Assembly (NCBI GenBank): GCA_946800325.1
Contig: OX326956.1
Location: 37,789,082 to 37,853,081 of the forward strand
Source of the DNA: Luzula sylvatica
Taxonomy: Eukaryota > Streptophyta > Magnoliopsida > Poales > Juncaceae
Length of the DNA: 64,000 nt
Direction of reading: 5' to 3'
Made by a program: the position numbers and the translations under genes. Each line of letters opens with the position of its first letter. The first letter of the stretch is position 1. The notes beneath the pieces were generated by a model. The model saw only the letters and a program-made list of their open reading frames with translations, was not told where the DNA came from and ran no database searches. Below are positions 24,125-36,357 of this stretch, piece after piece.

Positions 24125-24998
24125 GTCTGAACCAAAAGCAGGAAAGAAGCGGGAAAGGAGGAGGCGAAACCCTAGCCGCTCCTAGAGGCGATTTTGGGGG
24201 TGGAGGCAAACCCTAACCGCCTCCACCCCCTCCTCTCTGCAGCACCTCCTGGAGACGCACTAGCCGCCTCCGCTTTCTGCGAAGGACTGAGGCGAAGGAC
24301 GCGAGCGAAGCTAAACTGAGGCGAAGAACGGCGACTGAGGCGAACTGAACGGCGCGGCTCCAGAATCGCGAAGAACGACAGCTCCGTGAGCGACAGCGAG
24401 GGCGTCCGACGGAGATCCGAGGCAGGCAGGCGTCCGACGGCGATGGCGACAGCTAGGGTACCAGGCGGAGTTCCGAGGCGGACAGGCTGCGACGGCGACA
24501 GCGAGGGTCCAAGGCGGAGATCTGACGAAGATCCGAGGCGGACAGGCTGCGACAGCGAGGGTCCAAGGCGGAGATCCGACAGCGACACCGACACCGATGG
24601 GCCGAGATCTGAGGGGTGGAGATCCGAGGGCGACATCCGACAGCGACGGGCGGAGATCTGACAGCGACAGCGAGAGCGACGGGCGGAGATCCGAGGGCGA
24701 GATCCGACAGCGACAGCAAGGTCTGCGACAGCGACAGCGAGGGCTGCGACAGCGAGGGCGACGGTGCCGCGACAAGGAAGAGGGTGACAGCTCCGACGAG
24801 GTCGATTGTGGAGACGATCCGATCGTCTAAGGATGGCCGAAAGCATCGTGTCTCGGTTTGTATCTTATTTTTGCAATTGTAATTTTTTTTTGCGCTAAAT
24901 TATTTTTTTACATTAATCATGTAAAATCGCACTCCAATGTATTAAACTATGCTTTAATATATTAAAAGAGCCTTCGCCTCTTTAGTTTTCAAAAAAAA
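24125..24998 (+). mobile_element. Poly(A)-tailed retroposon with GC-rich tandem-repeat core
   Basis: A 16-bp direct repeat AAACATGAGGAGCATG flanks it (24109-24124 and 24999-25014), and it ends in a run of about 11 A. These are signs of LINE-driven retroposition. The first 150 bp contain 'gaaaccctagccgc' blocks. The core (about 24370-24780) is very GC-rich with repeats of 'gcgacagcgacagcgaggg' and 'ggcggagatccgac'. The tail (24840-24990) is AT-rich. Long open frames across the core are simple-sequence artefacts. It could be a SINE-VNTR-like composite or an internally deleted LINE. Confidence 0.75.
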
Positions 24999-25112
24999 AA
25001 ACATGAGGAGCATGAATGAATGATAGGTGACACGGAGAAGCTATGGCCATGTTAAGTTATATAAGTGGAACGTACTAAATCAATGTATGTACATAGTAAG
25101 GGGTTCTTTCTA

Positions 25113-25954
25113 GGAGCATTTCTACGTATAATCCCATTTCAAATCAAAATTTTAAAAATAACTCTTTCTAGAAATATTTCAAAAATAACCCTCTTTTTGA
25201 TAATATTCCAAAAATAACCCCAAACGAGATTTTAAATCTCGCCATAATAAAAAAAAAATTAATTTTTTGAATATGATATATTTCCCCAAATTTTACCATA
25301 ATATTTTTTTATGAACTAATTAATACACTTAATTAAAATAATAACTAGTACATGTTGTCCTTTAACTTAATACATAATTAATATTTATTCGAATTTATAA
25401 ATTTGAATAAATTTTAATGAATATTTAATTATATCTTTTAATTAGTACGTTAATTAAATGTAATTGTTCCATAATGGAGTATTCGGCGGGTATATTTTGG
25501 GGAATGATTATTTTATTTTTTTAGAAGTTACTGACAACTTATTGAAAAAATTAAAATTTATTGCACTCCAAAATGTACCCGCCGAACTCTCCATTATTGA
25601 ACAATTACATTTAATTAACGTGATAATTAAAACATATAATTAAATATTCATTAAAATTTATTCAAAATTATGAATTCGAACAAATATTAATTACGTATTA
25701 AGTTAACGGACAACATGTACTAGTTATTATTTTAATTGAGTGTATTAATTAGTTCATAAAAAATATTATGGTAAAATTTGAGGAAATATATGATATTCCA
25801 AGAATTAAAAAAATTTTATTATGGCCAGATTTAAAATCTCGTTTGGGTTATTTTTGAAATATTATCAAAAAGAGAATTATTTTTGGAATATTTCTAGAAA
25901 AGAGATTATTTTTAAAATTTTGATTTGAAACGGGGTCATACGTAGAAATGCTCC
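25113..25954. mobile_element. Foldback MULE MITE (842 bp)
   Basis: The whole element is nearly one inverted repeat with arms of about 400 bp, starting GGAGCATTTCTACGTATAAT and ending in its complement. Nine-base flanks TTCTTTCTA (25104-25112) and TTCTTTCTG (25955-25963) match at 8 of 9 positions. It has no coding capacity. The inner part of the arms resembles the palindrome at 44540-44960. Confidence 0.9.
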
Positions 25955-26258
25955 TTCTTTCTGTCTATATGGTTGCATTTATTCACTCGTTAATACGCAC
26001 ATTGAATGGTTCAAGGCATGCAAAGATCTTGCATGGAGACCGTACAAAGTATTAAAGCACACGATATGAATATGAATAGGACCAAATAAATATGCCCTAT
26101 GCCTTAATAATCACTGAACCTTGCATTAACTCGCATGAAACAACAATTTTGCGGGCCTATGCATGTTTATGCACTAGCTTGTCATTATTAGTTGGTCATT
26201 AATTTTTTCTTTTCATTTTTTTCCACTTCTTTTCTTCTCCATTTTCTTCTGCTATTTG

Positions 26259-27297
26259 ACCATAGTTTAAAAACTCGGCGAGTTAAGTAGGAACTCAACC
26301 GAGTTAACTCCACTCTTTAACATTTCGAGTTGACTCGACTAGGCGTATGTTATATATGTTTTAAAATACAATATATGTTATATATTTTTATATGTATAAT
26401 ATATTTGTATGTATATTATATATATATTTAGGTATATATTATATTTTTTTAAATACAAAACATGTTATATATTTTTATATATGTATGATACATTGTCGTG
26501 CATTTGGTGTGTGATAAACAGCAAAATGGTAAAAAGCAATCTGCTCGGTGTCATCGCTCTCTTGTTGATTTTGGCGATTTGTGGAGTGCGTTAGTCGGCC
26601 CCATATAAAAAAAATATGTTGTAAATTGCGATATAGTGGTATGTAACGTTTTGAATGCATTTTGCACATGATCACCGTTATTGCGCGTTATAGTGACGAT
26701 AAAGCACCGCTATGTAGTAGATTGCGATATTGTGTTTTAGAAATATTTATCGCTATTGGCGCTATAACGGAGCTATTGCGACGTTATTTAAATCATTGAA
26801 AAAACTATCACATGTGGGTATGGGATATGGGTAACATGTGACTTGAATATGTTTTCAAAATAATTATGTCCATATTACACCAAACATAAATAAATAATTA
26901 GGTACATATTACACTTGATTTGAATAAATATTGAATTGTATATTACACTCGACTAAAATAAACTATTTTGTTCTAAAATTAAATGACATAAAAAATATGA
27001 CTTGTTCATCCAGATTCTGACATGTAATGATTGCCTAAAGTATGATTTGACATGAAATTCTTGATTTTTTTTTTTTTTATCAAAATTACATATTACCCCT
27101 GACATATATAATATTTTTCTAAAATTATATAGCTAATATATATGATAAGTTATCAAAATTATAATGTTTATGGAAAGTAATGTTATAGATGAAAGAGTTA
27201 TTACTCTAAAATTCAACGAGTTCTTAAGCGAGTTCCGAAATAACTCCACTTTGTTAGATGTCGAGTCGGATCGATATTTTGAGTTTTCGAACTATGG
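26259..27297. mobile_element. Old hAT-like MITE, degenerate
   Basis: Ends are CCATAGTTTAAAAACTC and the complement of CCATAGTTCGAAAACTC, with 'cgagtt' blocks near both ends. Flanks match only partly, so the duplication has decayed. A second piece inside (about 26550-26810) has 'gcgatat' and 'cgctat' blocks and ends in ATTTAAATCATTG, like another hAT end. Confidence 0.5.
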
Positions 27298-28368
27298 TTA
27301 TTTACCATTGAGAATTGTGTAGCTTAGTAACAGCATAACTGTTCATACTCAAATTAATCAAGTTCGATCTACTTGCGGTGCAATTTGCTCTAGTGGACAG
27401 GAATCCTATCAAATCCTTAAATCCTAAACTATATCTAACAAGTTCTTAGTGAACTAGACTCTGATATGATCTCTTTTTTGTGAAATTGGGTATGTAAAAT
27501 TATGCTAAGATGTTTAAATTAAGAAGGATTTTCATATATACACAAGTTTTTAAGAATATTTCCAAAATACACAAGCTCTGAAGTTAATTTGGGATATACA
27601 CATTGGCGGAGTTTGTAACTCCGCCAAAATTAAAATTTGCGAAATTTGTAACTCCGCCATGTGTTAAATAATTAACACGAGTATTAACATCAGATTTTGA
27701 GAATTAAAAAGAATTAAAGATATGGCTGAATTGGTAACTCCGCCACAGTGACCGCCAAATTTTACTCTCTCTCCAAGCCTCTCTTTCTTCTCTCTCCCTC
27801 CTTTCTTCTTCTTTCCTCCATTTTCATTCTCTCTCTCCCTCTCGGTTGTCTCCGCGGTTTGGCCTAGGTATGGCTTTTTACACCATTTTTTTCTTTAAAT
27901 CTTCCTAATTTTTGGTATATGTTTGTTATATAACTAGTGTATGTATTGATTTTGTTGTTTTATGACTGATTTGTATGCAAAAGGGGTTAATTGGTGGTTA
28001 GAGTTTCGTTTTCTATTTGGTGAATTTTCTCGATTTCAAAGGTAATTTCTTGTTTGATTTTGAATACTTAAATTATTGTATTTGTTTAAATAAGGGGTTA
28101 ATTGGTGTTTAAATTAGTGTTTAAATTTGGATTTTAAAATTAGGGTTAAATTATGAATAAATAGGTGTTCTATTCGGTTTAAATTAGGGTTTAAAAATTA
28201 GGTGTAAAAATTAGGGTTTAAAAATGAGGGTGGTAAAAATTAGTGTTCAAAAATAATATTTATATTAAAAAAATATTTATATAATAATTTGTATAAAAAT
28301 TAGGGTTTAAAAAAAATTTATATTCGGTATAAAAATTAGTGTTTAAAAATTAGTGTTTAAAAAAATTA

Positions 28369-28762
28369 GGGTTCAAATAATAGTTGTCAATTTATTTTAT
28401 AATAATAATTTGTATATTGAAATAATAATATTTATATTAAAAAAATATTTATATTAAAAAATAATATTTATAGTAATTAATACATTAAAATAATATTTGT
28501 TTTCTTTTTAAGAATATATTTTATAATAATTCTTAATTAATTGAGTTCAAATAATAGTTGTCAATTTATTTTATAATAATAATTTGTATATTAAAATAAT
28601 AATATTTATATTAAGAAAATATGCGTATTAAAAAATATAATTTATAGTAATTAGTACATTAAAATAATAATTGTTTTTTTATGAATATATTTTATAATAA
28701 TTCTTAATTAATTGAGTTCAAATAATAGTTGTCAATTTATTTTATAATAATAATTTGTATAT
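28369..28762. repeat. Three tandem copies of a ~170-bp AT-rich unit
   Basis: The block 'gttcaaataatagttgtcaatttatttt' (here split over two copies in reading) recurs near 28369, 28545 and 28713. It lies directly upstream of the PMD start codon and is part of its presumed 5' intron or leader. Confidence 0.8.
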
Positions 28763-28775
28763 TCTTTATTTTCAG

Positions 28776-30792
28776 ATGGCTAATCCTGGACCAGTGGATT
28801 CGTTACTTCTAACTGATCAGGTGAACCATGTGTCGAACGAGTCGTTCGAAAGTTTAATAGCGAAGAAACACATCAGTCAACACGGGTCTAGTTGGGTTAG
28901 TTGGTTCGAGACGATGCGACATCATGAAATCAAAGACAGACTCGGACGAGCTGGATTTTATCTCCCTACAAGATGTGTGTATGTCCAGCTGGATCATCCT
29001 TTTTTTACGGCACTGATTCAGCGGTGGCGTCCCGAGACTAACAAATTCCATACACTGCATGGTGAGATTACGATCACGTTGCGTGATGTTTCTTTGCTTA
29101 CCGGGTTTGCTATAAACGGTAACCCGGTTTATCGAGAGAAACGATGGGCGACGATATGCATGCCGATTTCTTACGTTTGGTTGGGGCAGTTCTCGACAAG
29201 CGCAAACGGTTGACCATTACATGGTTGCGTGAAACCTTCGATGCACTCCCAGTCAATCCGACAGAAGAAACTTGGGACCAATGGACGAGGGTTTAAATTT
29301 TGTTCTTCATGAGTTCTATGGCAATTCCCGAATGCCCAACAAGGAAGATTCGCCCCCTGTTTGGTGTATTATTTGGAGAATTTTGATAGATGCGGGACTT
29401 ATGCATGGGGGGCAGCCATACTCGGTTATATTTATAGATCGTTGGAAACTGCATGCAAGATCGGCGCAAATAGAGCTTATGGTTGGTATTCACTTGTGCA
29501 GGTATAATCTATCTTTTTTGTTTAATGTTTATTCATTCTTCGTACAAAATTTTAATTTTATCTATTTTGATAATTTTGGGCTTGGTTCCACTTTGGTATT
29601 GGTTTGCCAGATATGACATTTGCTGGGTCAATCAACGGGACTCCGTTAATGAATTATTATTATATTGATGCACGTATGTTTCAAAGTAGCAACAAAGGAA
29701 CGGATGTGAAATATTACATAGATCAGTTGGATCAGATGACGAGTCAGAAGGTATTAATATTTATGAGTATTTATTTATTATGGTCTTACCTTTTGTTTTT
29801 TTGTTTCTAATTACACTTTATTTTTGGTCCTCGTAGGTCGTATGGAGTCCATACACAAATGATTTTACACAGTTCCTACCACAGGAGTGTTTTCTTACTT
29901 CTCATTTCTGGCTCGCGAACGTACCACTCATATTTGGCGGTATTGTCAAGATGCACCTGCCCGATAGGATCCTTATGCAGTTCGGATTTCGACAACACAT
30001 CCCTGGGAACTCTAATATGGCTCCACGTGGAAATCTTACTAGTGGCCAAATTGCTCCTTATTTGCAATTGTGGGAAACGAGACATGAGCGTCTTGTGCAG
30101 GAGGATGGGACGGTATAAAATGGCCAATTTACTAGGGACGTATGATTTTTTTTTTTATCAATTATATTCGAATTTTTTGGAGAATTACGCGACGGTGGAT
30201 TTTGAACTCCATTTAGCCACCTAATGCCAGGTTTAGAGCTAGTGGTCCGGTATTGCGATCCATGCTAAGATAAAAATTAGTTGTATATTACCTTAATTTT
30301 TTATTTAACTTTACTAACTTTCAGGTGGACGAGCTACGTTTAGACATCCATCGAGCTAGACAGAGTTCGACATGTGGCCGCAATTGTTCTGCCGAACTCA
30401 TGTTGGATCAGATGGCCAATAGGATGTCTTTGCTACTCGAGACATTGTCATTGAATAACCAATATGACAATGTTCCTAATCCGCCTTCGCCGCCCCATCG
30501 ACAAGAACATCCATCTCATTTTGGAACAGGATCGCAACCCGAGTTTAACCAATATAATGAGTTGATCCAGCCACCATTCATGGATTACGTATCTACTTCT
30601 CGCCCTAATTGTGGTTCGGCTACTGCGTTGATGAATTTCATGAATGTGACTTATCCATCCACTCAGAATCCATATGGTTATGGTGGGACGAGTTCTTCTC
30701 AAAATCCATATGGTCATGGTGGGGCCAGTTCTTCTCGGAACCCATACGATGTATTCGACTCGACTCAGAATGCTCCGAGAGATGATAGTTAG
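28776..30792 (+). pseudogene. Plant mobile domain (PMD, MAIN-like) gene, frame-broken
   Basis: Exon 1 starts after an acceptor TTTTCAG at ATG 28776 and runs to donor 29501/29502. It reads the typical PMD blocks 'RWRPETNKFHTLHGEITITL' and 'DVSLLTGFAINGNPV'. Its frame breaks near 29140, meets an in-frame TAA near 29297 and shifts again before about 29380, where 'YAWGAAILGY' continues the domain. Further exons are about 29590-29750 ('GLPDMTFAGS'), 29837-30112 ('VVWSPYTNDF', 'KMHLPDRILMQFGFRQHIPG') and 30325-30792, a low-complexity C-terminus rich in N, P, S and Y. PMD proteins are plant nuclear proteins (MAIN/MAIL1 relatives) often carried by transposons. The breaks argue for a pseudogene; splice alternatives cannot be excluded. 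Confidence 0.8.
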
Positions 30793-31102
30793 ATTTAGTT
30801 TTTCGTGTGTTCATGTTTGGATTATGGTTTCATGTTTGTTTGTCGTGGTTTGTCATGTTTTCATGTTTTGATGTTTGCTATTTTATTGGTTATGGTTTTA
30901 TGTTAGTTTATCACTAAAAAAACAAGTTCGAAACAAATATTACTTCAACAAAACATACTTTAGCGGGTTCGTCTAGTTCTTGCAACCGAGAAAGGATTTG
31001 GAGACACAAAATTTATTGCCTCAGTGTTCGATATTTCATTTTCATTCTCATACAACCGAGGAAGGATATACAATGGCTCCGAATCTCGAATATACCAACC
31101 GT

Positions 31103-31970
31103 TCACGAGGGGTGTAGTCCGTATTTTCTCAATCCATTTCCATTAAGTATGTTCTGACTTGTCTTCATGGGCATACACATTTCCTCTAATGGAATTTGTA
31201 TGCCCATATGTATGCATATCCTTGTTATTAAATTACCGTACGGCAAATGCACCATGTGTCTCTCAACGCTATTCATATGTTGGATTATCAAATATGGGAT
31301 GTTCATTTTCTTATCTAAATGCCATATGTGACGTAGATAATAAGCATTCATAAGATTTATTGTGTTGAATCTTTGAGGAACAACAATGCGATCAATAATG
31401 TCGAACATAGCCCTAATGCTTGGGTAAAACATATTAGGATGCATGAATTCGAAATTTTTCGACACATGCCGCAATACTTTTTCCTGCTCTTCCAATGGAA
31501 AAAAAGAAATGGGACCTATGAACTCACCCGCACCCACACCTACATATTCATCTACTCCAAAATCTCCTAAATGAAATAAATCACGTAAAAGACTTTCAGA
31601 CACTACAATTTCTTTGCCAAAAATATACGATTTATAATTTCCCCGACCATCAATTTGACCATTGGCATAGAATAACCGTGTCACGGTATCAAAATAAATA
31701 TGATTGAAACCTGCTAGAAAATATAGCTTCCAATAATCGAGGCATTTGTTCCAATTCCGTGGTCATAAAATAGACGTGAGGGTGTGGTGGTCTGGGTGGA
31801 AAAAAATGGAAACAATCGGGGCGATCCTTGAAGGTTTCATATCGATTGCCCGCTATAGGATTACGAAACAAATAACGATTTGTCATGTCGTAGGTGTTAT
31901 ATTTTGAGGCCATGGATGAAAGAAAAAGAGAAGATGAACAACAAAATGAAAGAGAGGAATAACTAGACAA
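31103..31970 (-). pseudogene. Putative plant transposon protein-like gene, one frame shift
   Basis: Two minus-strand open pieces join. The first (31970-31689) contains a likely start at 31913 (MASKYNTYDM). The second runs from about 31720 to 31103, with 'TRLFYANGQIDG' near its start and 'LPYGNLITRICIHMGI' near its end. The pattern 'FYAN...L(F)HLGDFG...LPYG(x)LxTRI' resembles the family often named 'putative plant transposon protein domain' (Pfam Transposase_32). A one-base shift separates the pieces between about 31720 and 31760. The role of the family is not established. It lies convergent to the PMD gene within the same MULE. Confidence 0.55.
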
Positions 31971-32298
31971 TGACGTTTATGACCAATACTTGGAATCTTT
32001 TTATAGAACTAATGTGAAATCTATACCCTCTTTACTTTGCCCTACCATGTGAAATGTATACCCTTTTTATAGGAATTACGGATTCCGCCAAATATATAAC
32101 GTAATTAAGTTGTACCTGAACAAGATTAATCTTTCCATTAATAACTAAATTATGACGAAGTTACAAATTTCGCCATGTTAATTTTGGCGGAGTTACAAAC
32201 TCCGCCAATGTGTATATCTCAAATTAACTTCTCAGCTTGTGTATTTTGGGAATATTCTTCAAAAACTTGTGTATATATAGAAATTCTTCTTAAATTAA

Positions 32299-33502
32299 TA
32301 ATGAAAATTGGAAAAAAAAAATACATATACAATACTACTGGTGGAAAAAAAGAAGCAAAAGAGTATTATGTGTTAGTTCTGAGTGCTGATTCAAATAGTT
32401 TTAAAAGAACATAGAAATATTAATTCACCTATTAATGATTTGGAGAGATCTGACAATGTGCATAAATGATATAAAAGAAATATTAATGAAGAACATGCAT
32501 GGATGGACATCAACTTAAATGTATTGAATTCAAGGGTGACTCATTCGTAATCAGTCGGTTCACAGCCCTAGCTAAAACTCATTAATCACTTGACCTCAAG
32601 TGACTCATTAATCAGTGACTAAATATTGACAAACATAATGAACTTCTCAAATGTTCTGAGTGAGTTGAAAGACATGCATGCATTCTTCTCAATTCTCATT
32701 ATCTCACTATATACAAGTTATAACCTCCATTTATGTCTTGGAGAAGCTTCATTTATGACTGCGAAGACATTGATTGGCACCACGAAAGAGGTATGACATG
32801 CTTCATGCTTAATTAGAGAGAGGGGGGGTGGGGGTTATTAAATTTAGGATGAGCGAGAGATGGATTCGGAGGGACCCGGATGGATATATGGATAATTTGT
32901 TGTATCTTCGAATGAATGTTTGTCGATAGAGTTGTAATGTTGGATTTTCCAGGGCCCCCCCCCAACCCCCCCCCCCCCCACACACCACACACAGACACAC
33001 ACACATTAAAAATAAGAATTGATAAACAAGTCTGGTTTTTATCGGATTCCAGTTGGGTCAATATGGATAAGGCCAATGTCTGGTTAAAATGGGCCATCTA
33101 AACATGTAGCAACTAAGAATTGATAATTACTTGAAAGTCGAAAAGATAATTAAATTAATAAAATCGTACAGTTTGGATCGATGTTTTGAGACAGTACAAG
33201 CACACAAAGTCGAAAAATAATTATGTATATACTACCACAATATTTTGACAAAAAAAAAATATATACTACCACAAAATATAAAACTACAAAAATCAAATGA
33301 AATCACAAACGATGTAAAGTTTAATCTTGCCACCTTTACATTCACCAAAACCAAAAAATATTTATCGATATAAGCTTCGACTCCTCGAACGATCACTTCG
33401 AGATACCTCTTCTACTTCCATGAATCTTAGATATATAGATATATGTAAGTCCTGACTTTATTTATGCTAGGAAAGATATTATAATAAACACGATGAATCC
33501 TT
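32299..33502. other. Intergenic, 3' of the TROL-like gene
   Basis: No gene is supported. There is a C-run/CA-rich low-complexity patch at about 32954-33004 and a G-run near 32822. Confidence 0.5.
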
Positions 33503-36357
33503 CTAGGGTTGCGATGGAGATGGCGATGAAGGTGGTTTAAAATCAGGATACTGCACGGAGATAAAATTATATTATTCTCAAATAAGTTAGCTATCAGTTA
33601 TATAATTAATCACCAAGAAAAATGTTTATTATATACAAGGAAGAGACATACGTAAGGATAAGGCGAGAGAGATTTATTAACAACACGAGTCGATTTTTCT
33701 TGAACTGGAGTCTCAATTTCTTCTTTAACTTCTGTTGTCGTTTCAACTACAACTTTAGGTTCCTCGACTGGAGGCTCGGGCGAGGCAACTACGACTTTAG
33801 GTTCCTCGACTGGAGGCTCTGGTGGCGTGGCAACTGGAGTTGATGTAACCGCTGCCGGCAGACTCTTTGTACTGCTTGAAGATATCGGCAAAAGAGCCTT
33901 TCCTATCATCTAAATATTTTGCACAAAATCATGGACGTGTTACTCGTTATAACATATAATTGACAAAAAATAGTAAAATACCTTAATTTCCTCAGCGAGT
34001 TCTTTTGGTGCGACTTTTGTATTCAAAAACTCGCCAAGTTGTTCAACAGTTTGCTTTCGATCCTATATTTTGTCAACTCCGAATAATAATTAATTATATA
34101 CATATTAAAGACAATTGAAACAAATAAATGCATGACAAAGTTTCACAAAAAAATAAAAAAATCATTTTAAACCTCGGCGAAAAGGAGCTTTTTGGTTACG
34201 ACTTGTATAATTGCGGCTGAGCCTAAAAGCTGGAGCACGGTCTCTATCTACAGAATTAGTAATTGAAAATAACATACATTAATATTTATTAAAAAATTTA
34301 ACTAGTAGTTTTTGTTTATAGCAATTGAGCAATAAGCAGGCCGAACGAAGTAGATGAAATTTGAGATATAACTAGAGGGTATCCTCGCTACACTTCGGGA
34401 TGCAAATTTTCACAATTTTCAAATTATATATAATTTCATAAAACAAGTTCCAAATAATAAATTAATTATTATAAGAAAATTATAGATGAAATTCATCATT
34501 TATCTGATACAATATTTCTAAATTCCTTAAACGCAATAAATACTAAAACTGATTTTATGATGTTCAATTTTAACTGAATTTGTTGGATAGTTTAATATTT
34601 TGTACGGAAGGTAAAATTTAATATTTCATAGCTTTCAAGGTTAAGCATGCTATCTTGACGTATGATAAGGACTAAAGAGTTCAAGAACACATTTTTTCAA
34701 TTAAAATTTCATACTTCATTTTTATGTTTTAGAAATTAAAACCATAAAATTGATATTTTACAATTTTATGTAGCAAATTAGATATATCAATTTTATAGTT
34801 AAATCTGATATTTCCATGCTATAGCATAAAAGTGTAAATAAGTATCTTTAATAATTATAATTTTAAGAGAACAATAACTAGATTAATGATAGGAACCCCA
34901 GATTTTTAGCGCTCGATCAATAAAAATGGGTAACCATTTACATCCAATAACCAGTTGTCACGTTAGATTCAGGTTGAATTCAGAAATTTGTTTTATCTCT
35001 ACTTTTTTCCCCTTTGGATTTCATTTTCCAAATTAGCTCGATTTTATTTTATATCTCGTCATTTGAATGTTCTTTTGTGATGTAGTGACGAATATGAATT
35101 GAAGTTTCGTACTTGATTAAAAAAATTGTTGTTATTTTTAGTTCCAAATATATGCCATTTTTCCTTCTTTCTATTATGATTGGTGGTACCTCGGAGAAGA
35201 CGAGTACACCGAAGCCAGTTGCGGCCGCCAGTGCAAGCGTCGCTGGTAATCCATCTGAACTCTCCTGAGAAACAAAATAGAAACGTAAAATCAAATTGTG
35301 TTGTTCATGAAATGTAAGTATTCGACTCACCCCCAAAACACCAGAAATTGCATCTGTAATTTGGCTAAAATCAAGACCCAATGTCTTCTTAGGCTCGGTC
35401 CATGGTAGACCACTATTCTGTTATTAAATAAAACTAATTTATTACAACTCAAAATGGTATTTATTTATTTTTGACAATGATATGTTAATGAAAAAAAATC
35501 AGTAAAAGATAAAGAAAAAATGACCAGCCATCCTCTTGTTCCCTCGGCACCGTCTTTTATGGCATAAGCAGCTTTGAAGCCATTTACGGTTGCCAGCTCA
35601 GCAACCAATTCTGAATTCCCGTCAAATCTACAATTGTTTCAAACTCCATTATTCTTCATTTCGTTAATTATATCATAGTTAGGGCTAATTGTTGCTCTAT
35701 AATAATTAATAAGTTAATAACCAATTAATTAATGCACATTAATTGAAGCGCACAAACTTACTTGTCGAGTACTAACAGAGTAATGTTCGCTGGATCCTTA
35801 AGCCTCGAATCGATTTTCTTCAAAAACCCTTGTTTATCATCTCCTCTATATGTAATCGAAACAACTTTTTTCTTGCTTGATTTAATATCCGGAGTGCCCA
35901 CCAATTTAAAATCTTTTCCTTCTCTTATATCCAGCAATTGTGTCTTGGGTTCTTCTAAAATCTTAGCGTACGCGTTTTTTGCGGATATAACCCCGAAAGC
36001 TTTGGGCTTTTGTAATAATTGGGATAGTACAACCGGTACGAACAATGCCAATGCACCGCCACCTATGATTAACGGGTTCTCGGTAATGAATTTGATAATA
36101 TTGTCGATGAGAGAATCGTTTTGGCTGATTGCTTGACTTTGGCCGAGCCCGAGGGCCTCTTCATAGGTTAGAGATTTTGCGAGGTTGTTACTGAAAAGAG
36201 TTGTGGTGATCGTTGATAAACCGAGTGCTATACCTCTTGGTAGAAATTGTTCTAAGCTTGGAAACTTCGCATTTGGAGAAAAATGGGGTTTTGGAGACTT
36301 GAAAGGTGAGAGCTTTTTGGGTATTGGTTTCACAATTGATGCATTTAAGACCTCCAT
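33503..36357 (-). CDS. TROL: Chloroplast thylakoid rhodanese-like protein (TROL/STR4 type)
   Basis: Eight exons join in frame: 36357-35762, 35627-35525, 35417-35331, 35264-35190, 34247-34173, 34062-33982, 33909-33652 and 33550-33503, giving 440 residues. All junctions are GT/AG. The Arabidopsis homologue is about 466 residues. In that family the protein sits in the thylakoid and inner envelope and docks ferredoxin-NADP reductase (FNR), tuning electron flow to NADP. Visible parts: an N-terminal Ser/Pro/Lys-rich transit region; a membrane segment about residues 94-116 ('[20 protein letters not shown]'); a rhodanese domain about 118-240, whose active loop reads 'LDKFDGNSE' without the catalytic Cys, as in TROL; a second hydrophobic part about 270-310; a Pro/Glu/Val repeat ('[11 protein letters not shown]' twice); and a C-terminal FNR-docking motif '[20 protein letters not shown]'. 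Complete and apparently functional. Confidence 0.93.

Larger units (their letters stand above)
27523..32289. mobile_element. 4.8-kb MULE carrying PMD and transposon-protein genes
   Basis: TIRs of about 135 bp (27523-27660 and 32153-32289) begin GAAGGATTTTCATATATACAC and GAAGAATTTCTATATATACAC. A perfect 9-bp duplication TTAAATTAA lies outside (27514-27522 and 32290-32298). These are MULE marks. Inside are a plus-strand PMD gene (28776-30792) and a minus-strand gene (31103-31970), meeting tail to tail. No MuDR-type transposase is seen. Each TIR contains the near-perfect palindrome GGCGGAGTTTGTAACTCCGCC. Confidence 0.9.

Noticed and set aside
24172..24846. A 224-codon minus-strand open frame and several long overlapping frames on both strands
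   Set aside because: They come from the GC-rich tandem repeat core of the retroposon, which keeps many frames open; the products are simple Arg/Ser/Leu/Asp repeats without a domain.
32809..33101. Overlapping open frames around the C-run/CA-rich patch
   Set aside because: Low-complexity artefacts in both strands; no start context or domain.
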